Shown one piece after another: positions 43,847-54,138 of a DNA stretch of 64,000 nucleotides (positions within the stretch are counted from its first letter, which is position 1; the number at the start of each line of letters is the position of its first letter). The DNA comes from Peribacillus saganii (GTDB taxonomy: Bacteria; Bacillota; Bacilli; Bacillales; DSM-1321). The position numbers and the translations under genes are program-made. The DNA is taken from contig NZ_QVTE01000016.1 in assembly GCF_003429095.1 (NCBI RefSeq), positions 1-64,000 of the forward strand, written 5' to 3'. The notes under the pieces are model-generated. The model was not told the DNA's origin and made no database searches. It worked only from the letters and a program-made list of their open reading frames with translations.

Positions 43847-45292
43847 ATGAGCGCACAAGGATTTATAAAGACCCTTGGAAATAGAGACGTTCTAACTCTT
43901 GCTTTTGGAGCGATGATTGGCTGGGGTTGGGTTGTAACAGTCGGACTTTGGATCACAGAAGCGGGTTCACTAGGGGCAATTTTCGCTTTTGCAATTGGAG
44001 GTTTGCTTGTTACATTCGTTGGTTTAACCTATGCAGAATTGGCGTCAGCCCTGCCATTGGCTGGGGGAGAGCATGTATATAGTTATAAGGCGATGGGCAG
44101 GGGTGCCAGTTTCATAACTACATGGGCCATTATTTTAGGTTATGTATCGGTAGTAGCTTTTGAAGCTGTTGCTTTTCCTACTGTTTTTGAGTATTTGTTC
44201 CCTAACTATGGCAGGGGCTATTTATACACAATAGCCGGTTGGGATGTTACACTCACCTGGGCTGGAGTTGGTATCATAGGATCAATCATTATTGCCTGGA
44301 TTAATTATCGCGGAATTAAATTTTCGACTGCAGCTATGTTTATTCTGACATTATTAATTCTTATTGCAGGGGTATTATTGATAACAGGAAGTACGGTATC
44401 AGGAAATAGCCAGAATATGCAGCCGCTGTTTGAAACTGGAATGGCAGGAATCTTAACAGTTGTGATCATGACGCCATTTATGTTTGTTGGATTTGACGTT
44501 ATTCCTCAGGCTGCGGAGGAAATTAAACTTCCGCAGAAACAAATTGGTAAGTTATTAATCGTATCGGTCATCCTTGCAATCGTTTGGTACATTTCCGTTA
44601 TATTTGGTGTTTCACGGATTTTAAGTCCTTCTGAAATTGCTGAATCCAATCTTGTGGCTGCTGATGCGATGGCCAAAGCCTTCGGAGATAGTAAAATGAT
44701 GGCTAATGTTCTTGTTCTTGGAGGAATTGGCGGAATTTTAACAAGCTGGATCGGATTTTATGTTGGCGGAAGCCGTGCCATTTATGCGCTTGCAAACGCG
44801 GGCATGTTGCCTAAATTTTTAGGGGAATTGCATCCAAAGTATAATACGCCTCATAAAGCAATCTTGTTAATCGCAGTATTATCTACTGCAGCGCCATTGT
44901 TAGGCCGTCCCGCATTAGTGTGGTTAGTAGATGCAGGGGGACTGGGTTTGGTTGTAGCATGGTTTATGGTTGCGCTATCCTTTGTTATTTTGCGGAAAAA
45001 AGCCCCATCCATGCACCGGCCGTTACGTCTTCCAGGTGGTACAGCGATTGGATGGATTGCAGTTTTCATGTCATTAGGAATAAGTGTGCTTTACATGCCA
45101 GGTATGCCATCAGCCCTTATTTGGCCTTATGAATGGGCAATTGTATTTTTATGGGCAATCTTAGGGTTTGCTTTTTATAAAATATCTACTGCAAAATATG
45201 GAAAAGCTTATTCAGATAAACATATGAATGATGAAATTGCCAGGGTTATAAAATATGATGATGTAAAAGATTTGGAGGAAAAGAGCAGCTAA
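43847..45292 (+). CDS. APC-superfamily amino acid permease
   Basis: 481 residues, about 12 membrane helices. The APC helix-1 break is visible (LAFGAMIGWGWVVTVGLWITEAGS), as is the helix-6 region (MTPFMFVGFDVIPQAAEEI), which contains substrate-binding residues. A charged C-terminal tail follows. AGGAGG precedes the ATG by about eight bases. It lies in the sigma-54 unit with the omega-aminotransferase. It probably imports an amine or amino acid such as putrescine, GABA or beta-alanine; the exact substrate is unknown. Confidence 0.88.
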   Translation: MSAQGFIKTLGNRDVLTLAFGAMIGWGWVVTVGLWITEAGSLGAIFAFAIGGLLVTFVGLTYAELASALPLAGGEHVYSYKAMGRGASFITTWAIILGYVSVVAFEAVAFPTVFEYLFPNYGRGYLYTIAGWDVTLTWAGVGIIGSIIIAWINYRGIKFSTAAMFILTLLILIAGVLLITGSTVSGNSQNMQPLFETGMAGILTVVIMTPFMFVGFDVIPQAAEEIKLPQKQIGKLLIVSVILAIVWYISVIFGVSRILSPSEIAESNLVAADAMAKAFGDSKMMANVLVLGGIGGILTSWIGFYVGGSRAIYALANAGMLPKFLGELHPKYNTPHKAILLIAVLSTAAPLLGRPALVWLVDAGGLGLVVAWFMVALSFVILRKKAPSMHRPLRLPGGTAIGWIAVFMSLGISVLYMPGMPSALIWPYEWAIVFLWAILGFAFYKISTAKYGKAYSDKHMNDEIARVIKYDDVKDLEEKSS

Positions 45293-45350
45293 AACAAAAA
45301 GTGGAAATCAGCTCTTAAGGGATTGGTAATAACCAGATTATTATGCTGGC

Positions 45351-45389
45351 GGAGGCTGTCGAGCAACTCTCGACAGCCTTTATTTTTTT
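45351..45389 (+). terminator. Strong terminator of the permease operon
   Basis: GGCTGTCGAG and CTCGACAGCC form a perfect 10-bp stem with a 5-base loop (45354-45378), then TTTATTTTTTT. Confidence 0.92.
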
Positions 45390-45576
45390 CTATTCACTTT
45401 TTCCACCAATAACGAATTGTTTCTATAGTGTCAAGTCGAATAGGTTAGAATAATCGCCGGATACATTTGTTAAGTTAAAGCAGATAAGCTATTGGATTTT
45501 TTACTTCCCTTTTTATCTTCACCTATATATAATTCCATTATTTATGGACAAATTAAGCCTAATGGAGGTGAGCTAT

Positions 45577-45708
45577 ATGTCTGAGAAAGAGTATGTAAAC
45601 GTAAGCCTTGGCGGAAAGTCACCAAAAGGGGTAAAAGGGATTGACCGGAATTATGAGAACAAAGAAGCAAAGAAAAACGCAAATAAAACTCCAAAAGTGG
45701 ATTTATAA
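45577..45708 (+). CDS. Small hydrophilic protein, 43 aa
   Basis: GGAGGTGA five bases before the ATG, then 43 codons and a terminator nine bases after the stop, so the gene is well delimited. The product is basic and polar (S-L-G-G-K-S-P-K-G-V-K-G-I, then NKEAKKNANKTPKVDL), with no cysteine or membrane helix. The composition recalls small Bacillus spore or cytosolic proteins, but it matches none of the named Ssp proteins I know. Confidence 0.6.
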   Translation: MSEKEYVNVSLGGKSPKGVKGIDRNYENKEAKKNANKTPKVDL

Positions 45709-45716
45709 TTTTGATA

Positions 45717-45745
45717 AACACTCTCTTGCAATAGAGGGTGTTTTT
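45717..45745 (+). terminator. Terminator of the 43-aa protein gene
   Basis: AACACTCTC pairs with GAGGGTGTT (one G-T wobble) around an 8-base loop, followed by TTTTT. Confidence 0.85.
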
Positions 45746-46349
45746 AGTTCAACTTGAAGAAAAATTGTTTGAAAATTGTAACGCAGCAATAAACAATAAT
45801 GTGGGTAATTGTAGCGGTATAGATTCAGCTGCCGTCCTTAACTGAATATGCGTTTGCAAAATTCGATATAATATAAAACTAGTTCTTATTCCACTATTCT
45901 ATTTCATATGTATTTGTTTCTCTTTCCCAAACGATTTTAGTATCAACCGTTTCAATTTCAGGCATTAACTTTTTCCTTCATAATACTTCCATATTAAACA
46001 GCTTCTAAACTTTCCCGTTAGTATTTGGAATTTCTTTAAGGTGGCCAATATTTCTAAATACAACTTATTTTTATTAGGGGAAAGTATGAAGAGTCATTGC
46101 TTTGTCAACCTTGATGTATTCAACAGACTCTATTCAATTCCACAAGAACAAATGATGATCACTTCTTTGAAGGAGGCAAACTACTACTCTTAATATATGA
46201 TTTTCTAGAATAGCGGTTTTTGCCAATAGTTCTGGAATGGGTGAACAATATTTCCGCTCATTTCCCTGCTGCACTATAATCTACCATCACAAAAGAACTA
46301 TTATTAATTTCTTTTAAATTTAATTAAATCTCACCACTTACTCCCTAAA
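45746..46349. other. Non-coding or decayed stretch before lexA
   Basis: No intact gene. On the minus strand near 45900-45980 a short frame reads PEIETVDTKIVWERETNTYEIE, which looks like a protein fragment, and further minus-strand fragments follow with many stops. I could not name the family. Probably a dead gene. Confidence 0.4.
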
Positions 46350-46372
46350 ATAAAAAAGCGCTATGTGCGCTT
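46350..46372 (-). terminator. Terminator of lexA
   Basis: On the minus strand AAGCGC and GCGCTT form a perfect stem with a 5-base loop, followed by TTTT; it lies about 15 bases past the lexA stop. Confidence 0.82.
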
Positions 46373-46386
46373 CTTGAAATTTCAAA

Positions 46387-47010
46387 TTATTGAATTTGAC
46401 GATAAAGTCCAATGACCTTGCCAAGTATGGAGACATTTCGAAGAATAATAGGATCCATGGTTGAATTCTCTGGCTGAAGGCGGAAAAAATCCTTCTCCTT
46501 AAAGAATCTCTTTACAGTGGCTTCGTCTTCTTCTGTCATTGCTACTACTATTTCACCGTTATTGGCGGTCTGCTGCTGGCGGACTATGACAAAGTCCCCG
46601 TCTAGAATGCCTGCTTCAATCATACTGTCCCCCATAATCTCGAGCATGAACACATGTTCGTCTTGTGGAGCCAAGTGCTCTGGAAGAGGAAAGTATTCTT
46701 CAATGTTCTCAACCGCTGTAATAGGCAGTCCTGCGGTAACTTTTCCGAGTAGCGGAACGCTGACGACATTGCTTCTTGGAATCGTACTCGCCTCATCCAG
46801 ATCCAGCACCTCAATTGCACGAGGTTTTGTTGGATCTCTTCTTATTAACCCCTTGCTTTCAAGCCGCGCTAGATGTCCATGGACAGTAGAACTGGAAGCA
46901 AGCCCTACAGCCTCGCCGATCTCTCTCACAGAAGGCGGATAACCTTTCTTTCTGACTTCTTCTTTTATAAAACCAAGTATATCTTGCTGTCTCTTGGACA
47001 ATTTAGTCAA
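46387..47010 (-). CDS. lexA: SOS repressor LexA
   Basis: 207 residues, as in B. subtilis. The N-terminal winged helix ([31 protein letters not shown], 24-54) binds SOS boxes. The self-cleavage site is A93-G94 in VTAGLPI. The catalytic dyad is S129 ([14 protein letters not shown]) and K167 (EATVKRFF). RecA-ssDNA triggers self-cleavage and derepression. It is divergent from yneA with three LexA boxes between them, so it controls both itself and the division inhibitor. Confidence 0.98.
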   Translation of the reverse strand: MTKLSKRQQDILGFIKEEVRKKGYPPSVREIGEAVGLASSSTVHGHLARLESKGLIRRDPTKPRAIEVLDLDEASTIPRSNVVSVPLLGKVTAGLPITAVENIEEYFPLPEHLAPQDEHVFMLEIMGDSMIEAGILDGDFVIVRQQQTANNGEIVVAMTEEDEATVKRFFKEKDFFRLQPENSTMDPIILRNVSILGKVIGLYRQIQ

Positions 47011-47071
47011 TTTTCAAGCACCCCAATCTCCGATATCTTACTTTTAGTATAGCATGGAAAAACAAGGGATA

Positions 47072-47085
47072 CAAACATAAGTTCG
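47072..47085. promoter_or_regulatory. LexA box 1 (CAAAC-N4-GTTCG)
   Basis: One mismatch from the Bacillus SOS box CGAAC-N4-GTTCG. Closest to lexA, probably autoregulatory. Confidence 0.78.
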
Positions 47086-47093
47086 AATTTTTA

Positions 47094-47123
47094 TTGACAC
47101 AAAACAAATGTTCGGTTTATAAT
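47094..47123 (+). promoter_or_regulatory. Sigma-A promoter of yneA
   Basis: TTGACA (47094-47099) and TATAAT (47118-47123), both perfect, with 18 bases between. LexA box 2 lies inside the spacer, so LexA blocks RNA polymerase directly. Confidence 0.88.
47101..47114. promoter_or_regulatory. LexA box 2 (AAAAC-N4-GTTCG)
   Basis: One half perfect, the other with two mismatches. It lies between the -35 and -10 of yneA. Confidence 0.7.
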
Positions 47124-47137
47124 ATCGGTATACTAAA

Positions 47138-47151
47138 CGAACAAATATTCG
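47138..47151. promoter_or_regulatory. LexA box 3 (CGAAC-N4-ATTCG)
   Basis: One mismatch from consensus, just downstream of the yneA -10. Confidence 0.85.
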
Positions 47152-47175
47152 GTCGTTTAAAAAGGAGATTTGAAC

Positions 47176-48155
<980 letters not shown>

Positions 48156-48220
48156 AACTTGTTTTTTTCGTTATTTTTATATAATATGGCAATATGAAAA
48201 ATCCAAAAGGAGCGATTGCC

Positions 48221-48457
48221 ATGCTTTCAAAGGAAAAGATCGCCCGCATTAATGAGCTCTCTCGCAAATCTAAAGACACTGGATTAACGAAAGAAGAGGC
48301 GAAGGAACAAACAAAATTAAGAAGTGAGTATTTGCAGACATTTAGACAATCTATGTCTAATACGCTTGAAAATGTCACAATTATTGACCCGGAAGGAAAT
48401 GACGTCACTCCGGAAAAAATAAAACAACTTAAGCGGAATAAAAAGAATTTGCATTAA
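48221..48457 (+). CDS. ynzC: YnzC, DUF896 family protein
   Basis: 78 residues from the ATG at 48221, preceded by AAAAGGAG. Helical hairpin protein: IARINELSRKSKDTGLTKEEAKEQTKLRSEYL then NVTIIDPEGNDVTP, both standard for DUF896. Third gene of the SOS operon, function not established. A terminator follows. Confidence 0.93.
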   Translation: MLSKEKIARINELSRKSKDTGLTKEEAKEQTKLRSEYLQTFRQSMSNTLENVTIIDPEGNDVTPEKIKQLKRNKKNLH

Positions 48458-48471
48458 TTTTTATGCACAGG

Positions 48472-48505
48472 AAGAGAGTACACTTGAATGTATTCTCTTT
48501 TTTTG
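48472..48505 (+). terminator. Terminator of the yneA-yneB-ynzC operon
   Basis: AAGAGAGTACA pairs with TGTATTCTCTT (one wobble) around a 6-base loop, followed by a T-run. Confidence 0.88.
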
Positions 48506-48586
48506 TTTATCCTAAGGAAGATTTAGGTCGCTGCCTTATCAAAATATTTATTATGTCAACATTTTGAATCGTAGTATTTATTTTAG

Positions 48587-48615
48587 TTGTCAATATAGTT
48601 TAAGAACTATAATAT
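48587..48615 (+). promoter_or_regulatory. Likely sigma-A promoter of tkt
   Basis: TTGTCA (48587-48592) and TAATAT (48610-48615) with 17 bases between; an overlapping perfect TATAAT (48608-48613) would have a spacing of 15. Confidence 0.5.
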
Positions 48616-48652
48616 AAAAAAGGAAAGGCTATCTCAGGAAAGGATGTTGTGC

Positions 48653-50659
48653 ATGTTAAATAAGATTGATGATCTTTCAATTGCAACAATTAGAACACTA
48701 TCAATAGACGCGATAGAAAAGGCGAATTCCGGTCATCCCGGTTTGCCAATGGGTGCTGCGCCAATGGCATATACCCTTTGGACAAGGTTTATGAACCATA
48801 ATCCTCAAAACCCTGATTGGTTTAACAGGGACCGTTTTGTTTTATCAGCGGGGCATGGGTCTATGCTGCTTTACAGCCTACTTCACTTATCAGGTTACGG
48901 AGTTGGGATGGAAGATATTAAAAACTTCCGCCAATGGGGCAGCAAAACCCCTGGGCATCCTGAATTCGGGCATACTCCGGGTGTAGATGCAACTACCGGA
49001 CCTCTTGGACAAGGAATTGCAATGGCAGTTGGTATGGCAATGGCAGAACGCCATTTAGCTGCAACATACAATACTGATAAATTTAATGTAGTCGACCATT
49101 TTACATACAGCATTTGTGGTGATGGAGATTTACAGGAGGGTGTTTCTGCTGAAGCGGCTTCCCTTGCAGGTCATCTTCAGCTTGGCAAGCTGATCGTTCT
49201 ATATGATTCAAATGATATTACCCTTGACGGAGAGCTTAACAAATCATTCAGTGAAAGCGTAGCTGACCGCTTTAAAGCATACGGCTGGAATTATATCAGA
49301 GTCGAAGATGGTAATGATATTGCCGAAGTAGCAAATGCTATTGAAAAAGCAAAATCTGACACCTCTAGGCCAACTCTTATTGAAGTGAAAACTATTATTG
49401 GATATGGCTCTCCGAACCGTTCAGGAACATCTTCCGTTCATGGGGCTCCACTCGGTGAAGATGAAATGAAACTGACCAAGGAGTTTTATAACTGGACATT
49501 TGAGCAGGATTTCCATGTTCCAGAGGAAGTTTATGCCTATTTTAAAGAAACAGTTGCAGAATCCGGCAGCAAGAAAGAAGAAGAGTGGACAAGATTATTC
49601 AATCAGTACAAAGAAGCCAATCCAACACTTGGTGAGCAGCTGGAGGCTGCAATCAAAGGCCAGCTTCCTGAGGGTTGGGATAAGGACATCCCAGTTTATG
49701 AAGAAGGGAAAAGTGTTGCCTCCCGCGCTTCAAGCGGAGAAGTCCTCAATGCAATCGCTAAAAATCTTCCATCCTTCTTTGGTGGATCTGCTGACCTAGC
49801 TGGATCAAATAAAACCGATATTAAAGGTGCTGGTGATTTTCTCCCAGGAGAATACAGCGGACGAAATATCTGGTTTGGAGTCCGTGAATTTGCAATGGGA
49901 GCAGCCCTTAACGGAATGGCTCTGCATGGAGGTCTAAAGGTATTTGCCGGAACTTTCTTCGTATTTTCGGATTACCTGCGTCCAGCGATACGCCTGGCAG
50001 CCCTTATGAATTTGCCTGTTACCTATGTCTTCACACATGATAGCATTGCTGTTGGTGAAGATGGTCCAACCCATGAGCCAATTGAGCAGCTTCCTGCCCT
50101 AAGAGCAATGCCAAATCTTAGTGTGATTCGCCCTGCTGACGGCAATGAAACTGCGGCTGCATGGAAGGTCGCTATGGAATCCAAGGATCGTCCAACTGCG
50201 TTGGTACTAACACGCCAGAACCTACCTACCCTGGCATCTACAGCTGAAAAAGCGTATGAAGGGGTATCAAAAGGAGCTTATATTGTTTCAGCTTCAGGAA
50301 AAGAACAGGCAGATGCACTGCTGCTTGCTAGTGGCTCAGAGGTTGGCCTCGCGGTTGAAGCACAGAAAGCACTCTCCGCTGAAGGCATTGATGTTTCTGT
50401 TATCAGCATGCCAGCCTGGGATCGTTTTGAAGAACAGTCAAAGGAATATAAGCAGAGCGTTATTTCTCCGGCAGTCAAAAAACGCCTGGCTATCGAGATG
50501 GCGGCTCCTCTTGGGTGGGACCGTTACACTGGTGACGAAGGAGATATTCTAGCCATCAATACCTTCGGCGCTTCTGCACCTGGTGAAAAGATCATGCAAG
50601 AATACGGCTTTACCGTTCAAAATGTTGTTTCGCGCGTAAAAGCTTTACTTAATAATTAG
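48653..50659 (+). CDS. tkt: Transketolase
   Basis: 668 residues from the ATG at 48653, nine bases after AGGAAAGG; an ATG nine bases earlier touches that site. Boxes: [58 protein letters not shown], the ThDP motif [20 protein letters not shown] with DSNDITLDG, and [20 protein letters not shown]. It transfers two-carbon units in the non-oxidative pentose phosphate pathway. Its place between ynzC and sirA is the conserved Bacillus order. Confidence 0.97.
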   Translation: MLNKIDDLSIATIRTLSIDAIEKANSGHPGLPMGAAPMAYTLWTRFMNHNPQNPDWFNRDRFVLSAGHGSMLLYSLLHLSGYGVGMEDIKNFRQWGSKTPGHPEFGHTPGVDATTGPLGQGIAMAVGMAMAERHLAATYNTDKFNVVDHFTYSICGDGDLQEGVSAEAASLAGHLQLGKLIVLYDSNDITLDGELNKSFSESVADRFKAYGWNYIRVEDGNDIAEVANAIEKAKSDTSRPTLIEVKTIIGYGSPNRSGTSSVHGAPLGEDEMKLTKEFYNWTFEQDFHVPEEVYAYFKETVAESGSKKEEEWTRLFNQYKEANPTLGEQLEAAIKGQLPEGWDKDIPVYEEGKSVASRASSGEVLNAIAKNLPSFFGGSADLAGSNKTDIKGAGDFLPGEYSGRNIWFGVREFAMGAALNGMALHGGLKVFAGTFFVFSDYLRPAIRLAALMNLPVTYVFTHDSIAVGEDGPTHEPIEQLPALRAMPNLSVIRPADGNETAAAWKVAMESKDRPTALVLTRQNLPTLASTAEKAYEGVSKGAYIVSASGKEQADALLLASGSEVGLAVEAQKALSAEGIDVSVISMPAWDRFEEQSKEYKQSVISPAVKKRLAIEMAAPLGWDRYTGDEGDILAINTFGASAPGEKIMQEYGFTVQNVVSRVKALLNN

Positions 50660-50681
50660 GCATCCAATCAATCGGAGCTGA

Positions 50682-50728
50682 CTGCTTGTCTCCCCTTATG
50701 AGGAACAAGCGGTAAGCCCGTTTTTTTT
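50682..50728 (+). terminator. Terminator of tkt
   Basis: GCTTGT (50684-50689) pairs with ACAAGC (50705-50710), extended by TCC/GGA after a bulge, followed at a distance of ten bases by eight T residues. Confidence 0.65.
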
Positions 50729-50850
50729 ATATAGAGGTTCAAGGGATCATAGCCAAAAATTCTCCATTTAGGATGACATAAGCTGTAAATTTACAGTTTC
50801 TTTAAAAAGGGGTATAGTAAAAGAAAGATAACTATCAGAAAATTTCTAAT

Positions 50851-50857
50851 TCGACAA
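50851..50857. promoter_or_regulatory. Spo0A-type box (TTCGACA) before sirA
   Basis: Reverse complement of TGTCGAA, a perfect 0A box, about 90 bases upstream of sirA. In B. subtilis sirA is switched on by phosphorylated Spo0A, so the site fits its known control. Confidence 0.65.
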
Positions 50858-50945
50858 AAAAAGAAAATATTTTTTTCAAAAACCAACATATCTTTCCGGT
50901 TTTCGTCTATATAATAATAGAAAAGCTTGGCAAGGAGGCGGTTAT

Positions 50946-51386
50946 ATGCGAAACTATCTTATTTACCTAATAGAAGAAGAATTTGCCCGCCATTATTACG
51001 GCAGAGAAAAAATATTCTTTAATCTGTTTTTTGAGCATACTCTTGCATACGGACCAAAAAAAGATATTTTGCAAAAGCAAATTGACTTTGTGACTAAGCC
51101 TATACCTACCTTGCATATCCAGAAATTGTTTGAACAGCTCTCCGTTGGCAGAAAGGATTTTTCATTCCAAAAAGGGGTATATTATATAGAAAAGAAAAAT
51201 GGCAGAAGCAAAGCAACTCTAACCCTGCATCAAAAACATATGGCCCTAAAGGCAGAAGGCAATTTTGAAGCAGAGACATCCTTTTTTGAAAACATTCGAA
51301 AATGCGAGCCTTGCTTTTTGGCACTGGATCTTGAAAATCGGCGATATGGCTGGCTGAAGCCTATCAAAGAAAGAAAATTTGTGTAA
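50946..51386 (+). CDS. sirA: Sporulation inhibitor of replication SirA (YneE)
   Basis: 146 residues, AAGGAGG before ATG. Start MRNYLIYLIEEEFARHYYGREKIFFNLF is typical of YneE/SirA, which binds DnaA domain I at the start of sporulation and blocks new rounds of replication. The position between tkt and yneF and the upstream 0A box agree. It supports a spore-forming host. Confidence 0.92.
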   Translation: MRNYLIYLIEEEFARHYYGREKIFFNLFFEHTLAYGPKKDILQKQIDFVTKPIPTLHIQKLFEQLSVGRKDFSFQKGVYYIEKKNGRSKATLTLHQKHMALKAEGNFEAETSFFENIRKCEPCFLALDLENRRYGWLKPIKERKFV

Positions 51387-51470
51387 ACAGAGGAAATCAT
51401 GCGGTGTATATTGTATAATATCCCTTGGTCTAGTACACTGTATGATAGACAACACGAAGGAGGAAGTAAT

Positions 51471-51683
51471 ATGTGGGAAATCATTCTAGCTAGTATTCTG
51501 GCTCTCGTTGTCGGAATTGCGCTAGGGTTTTTCATTGCTCGCCGTTATATGATGAGCTACCTGAAGAAAAATCCGCCAATTAATGAACAAATGCTGAAAA
51601 TGATGATGATGCAGATGGGTATGAAACCATCGCAAAAGAAAATCAATCAAATGATGAGCCAGATGCAGAAAGCACAAAAATAA
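51471..51683 (+). CDS. yneF: YneF, UPF0154 small membrane protein
   Basis: 70 residues from the ATG at 51471, seven bases after AAGGAGG. One membrane helix ([23 protein letters not shown]) then [29 protein letters not shown], the fixed UPF0154 pattern. Function unknown. It is the last chromosomal gene before the prophage. Confidence 0.95.
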   Translation: MWEIILASILALVVGIALGFFIARRYMMSYLKKNPPINEQMLKMMMMQMGMKPSQKKINQMMSQMQKAQK

Positions 51684-51877
51684 TTTAAGTGCTGATAAGC
51701 TTGATATATAGGTCTTTTTCATAGGATTCAATCATTTGATGAAAGCGAAATTGTACTTTTGAAAATTACTTAGAGTGAATTTTTCTACGTATTTTCAATC
51801 TATTTTGCTTAATTTTTCTTTTTCTTAAAAAATGCTATCTTTTCTGATGAAAAATTCAGACGAGGTGGCATTTTTTT

Positions 51878-52783
51878 ATGGAGTTAGAAGATGTTCTTGA
51901 AGAGTATTTGTACCATTGTATGGCTAAAGGTTATTCAAATAAGACAATGATCAATAAAAGGCAAGAATACAAGCAGATAAAACAATTCCTTAAAGAAAAG
52001 CGTGGAATATCGGAACTAGAAAGTATTACTACTTACGATTTAAAGGCTTACATAAGGGAAAAGCAGAAAGCAGGATTACAACCACAAAGCATTGTTTCCA
52101 TGTGGAAAATGGTTGCTGCATTCTTTAATTGGTGTGAAAGAGAAGGCTATCTCAAAGAGAGTATTATTAAAAAGGTCGACATTCCAAAGGTTCCAAAGAA
52201 AGTGTTGAAGGGTTTCACTGTTAAGGACGTTCAAGAAATGATTGATGCATTTTCCTTTAGGAACTATATTGAGACACGTAATAAAGCTATTATCGCAATG
52301 TTAGCGGATTGTGGTCTAAGAGCAATGGAAATCAGAGGGTTACAGTCCGTAAATGTGAAGGATACTACTATTTTAGTAAATGGAAAAGGTAATAAAGAAC
52401 GGATTGTTTTTATTAGTCCGGCATTGAAACGGATCTTAATAAAGTATGAGCGAATCAAAAAGCAGTATTTTAAAGAAAAAATCATTCAAAATAATTATTT
52501 TTTAACCTATACAGGAACCGGAATATCACATGTAGGATTGGATAATGTCATAAAAGAGGCTGGAAAGAGGGCAAGTATCACCGGGAAGAGGGTTAGTCCA
52601 CATAGCTTTCGTCATTTCTTTTCAGTCCAAAGCCTTACTGCAGGCATTGATGTGTATAGTCTTTCGAGGCTTCTCGGACACGGTGATATATCCGTTACAC
52701 AGAGGTACTTGCAATCCTTGAGTGATGATCAATTGTTAGAAAAAGCAATATCATCAAGCCCATTAATGAATATAAGTAGATAA
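51878..52783 (+). CDS. int: Tyrosine-recombinase integrase (XerC/D-like)
   Basis: 301 residues. N-terminal SAM-like core-binding domain (residues 1-100), then the catalytic domain with R148 (CGLRAMEIRGL), lysine near 170 (NGKGNKER), H242-x-x-R245 (PHSFRHFF), H268 (LLGHGDISV) and nucleophile Y277 (TQRYL). All catalytic residues are present. Size and layout resemble XerC/XerD-type integrases, and no excisionase gene is recognised next to it. It is the first gene after yneF and oriented into the element. Confidence 0.93.
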   Translation: MELEDVLEEYLYHCMAKGYSNKTMINKRQEYKQIKQFLKEKRGISELESITTYDLKAYIREKQKAGLQPQSIVSMWKMVAAFFNWCEREGYLKESIIKKVDIPKVPKKVLKGFTVKDVQEMIDAFSFRNYIETRNKAIIAMLADCGLRAMEIRGLQSVNVKDTTILVNGKGNKERIVFISPALKRILIKYERIKKQYFKEKIIQNNYFLTYTGTGISHVGLDNVIKEAGKRASITGKRVSPHSFRHFFSVQSLTAGIDVYSLSRLLGHGDISVTQRYLQSLSDDQLLEKAISSSPLMNISR

Positions 52784-52911
52784 AAAAAGCTCATCCAATT
52801 AATGACAATTATTAATAAGAAAGAACTAAAAATAAAATTAAAAGACGCACCCACGCCAATGGGTACGCCTAGCTAAAAAATATCCGATAAATAAATTTTA
52901 GCAAAAAAATT

Positions 52912-52935
52912 GACTTGTGACAAGTCTATTTGTCA
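52912..52935. promoter_or_regulatory. Overlapping palindromes before the winged-helix gene
   Basis: GACTTG-TGA-CAAGTC (52912-52926) and TGACAA-N6-TTGTCA (52918-52935) overlap, sharing TGACAAGTC. Likely an operator for a phage regulator; TTGACT at 52910 could be a -35. Confidence 0.5.
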
Positions 52936-52977
52936 TGCAATTTTTTTGGGCAAGCGTCTCTCAAGGGAGAGATAATT

Positions 52978-53763
52978 TTGAAATCAGGGAATATAGAGAC
53001 ATTTGCACATTACTCACATTTTAATAATGTGCGTTTATTTAATAATGCACTTGAACAATGGTTATTAGATATTCATCAAAACAAATTACTAACAAAGTCT
53101 GAAATTATTGCGCTAAAGCAGCTATCTAAATTTGCATGTAAATATCCAGGTGTTTCAAATGTGAAGATTGGAACGCTTCTTTCAGCCTGTTTTGAAAAAG
53201 GAAAGGAAATTAGCAGATCCACTTTCGAGCGTATGTTGAGGAAAGCAAAAGCTATCGGTCTAATTAATGTGATTAATACCATGAAAAACGGTAGAAAGGG
53301 TCATAACGTTTATGTTTTCTTGCCTTATTCCCCAGTTACTGATTCTCTATCTAATCAGTCTGAAGTATTGAAAGATGAGAAAATTGAAGTATTAAAAGAA
53401 ACTGTTAATCCTTCTGAATCTAACAACAAAAATAATAATAAACGTACTATAGCGCTTGATTACGAATTTGTATCTGATCGAGTTCCACAAGAATTTGTAT
53501 CGCTAACCAAATATATCTTCAATGACTTCAAAGTGATCGAGAAACTATGGTCAAAAGTAAGCATAGCAGCCTATAAGCATTGCTATGAGAATGACCCAAC
53601 ACTTATCCTTGATATCGGTTTAAGTAGCCTAAAACAGCTTATAAGAGCCCTAAAAGTAAAGCAAGTACGGGATAAGTATGCCTATTTTTATGGGACTCTT
53701 ATCAAGAAATTCCAGGATCAATACTTTAAGGAATTATTTATACTTGGCGAATCTAGACAATAA
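52978..53763 (+). CDS. Winged-helix protein, replication-initiator-like
   Basis: 261 residues from the TTG at 52978, eight bases after AAGGGAG. Residues about 25-120 form a helix-turn-helix region (LLTKSEIIALKQLSKFACKYPGVSNVKIGTLLSACFEKGKEISRSTFERMLRKAKAIGLINVIN). It is followed by an Asn/Ser/Lys-rich linker and a helical C-terminal part (FVSLTKYIFNDFKVIEKLW). This resembles DNA-binding proteins found in Bacillus phages and plasmids near the integrase. It may start replication or control early genes. Convergent with the repressor gene. Confidence 0.6.
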   Translation: MKSGNIETFAHYSHFNNVRLFNNALEQWLLDIHQNKLLTKSEIIALKQLSKFACKYPGVSNVKIGTLLSACFEKGKEISRSTFERMLRKAKAIGLINVINTMKNGRKGHNVYVFLPYSPVTDSLSNQSEVLKDEKIEVLKETVNPSESNNKNNNKRTIALDYEFVSDRVPQEFVSLTKYIFNDFKVIEKLWSKVSIAAYKHCYENDPTLILDIGLSSLKQLIRALKVKQVRDKYAYFYGTLIKKFQDQYFKELFILGESRQ

Positions 53764-53792
53764 AAAAGACGGATCATTTTCCGTCTTCCTTT
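53761..53792 (-). terminator. Terminator between the winged-helix gene and the repressor gene
   Basis: AAGACGGA and TCCGTCTT form a perfect 8-bp stem, 6-base loop. On the minus strand a run of T follows, so it ends the repressor transcript; the stem overlaps the repressor's last codons. The plus-strand gene ends at its left edge. Confidence 0.82.
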
Positions 53793-54004
53793 CCATGTTC
53801 AATTGCTAAAATATCATTAAAATCATTTATTTCTAAAGTTTCCATTACTTTAAGTAAGTTTGATAATTGAATCCGGTCATACTTGTTATTGATTAAATGA
53901 CTTACTGTAGCTTCACGTAATCCTGAATCTTCAGCAAACTCTTTTTGATTTTTGTTCCTGTTTTTAAGGTGTTTATCTAGTGTAACAATAATCCTTTTCC
54001 CCAT
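53774..54004 (-). CDS. Cro/CI-type (XRE) repressor
   Basis: 76 residues, essentially one HTH domain (LKNRNKNQKEFAEDSGLREATVSHLINNKY, about 13-42) plus a short dimer helix. A protein of this size resembles Cro or a small phage repressor; no peptidase domain is present, so it does not use LexA-type cleavage. It is divergent from the early-gene operon, with a long symmetric operator in between (54074-54106), the normal genetic switch arrangement. Confidence 0.85.
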   Translation of the reverse strand: MGKRIIVTLDKHLKNRNKNQKEFAEDSGLREATVSHLINNKYDRIQLSNLLKVMETLEINDFNDILAIEHGKEDGK

Positions 54005-54073
54005 GTACCAACGACTCCCAATGTCTCATTTTCTTTATTGTATCATTAAAAATAGTGTAATTTAAGTATTGAC

Positions 54074-54106
54074 TATAATTACGGATTACTGTAATGTGTA
54101 ATTATA
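54074..54106. promoter_or_regulatory. 33-bp nested dyad operator of the genetic switch
   Basis: Centred on T54090. The outer arms TATAATTAC (54074-54082) and GTAATTATA (54098-54106) and the inner ATTAC-T-GTAAT (54085-54095) share one centre; only four bases break the symmetry. The half-site ATTAC/GTAAT occurs four times. A TTGACT -35-like element (54069-54074) touches it. Probably the operator of the XRE repressor. Confidence 0.75.
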
Positions 54107-54138
54107 GAAGTGAGACAAGCTGAAAGGAGGGACAAGCT

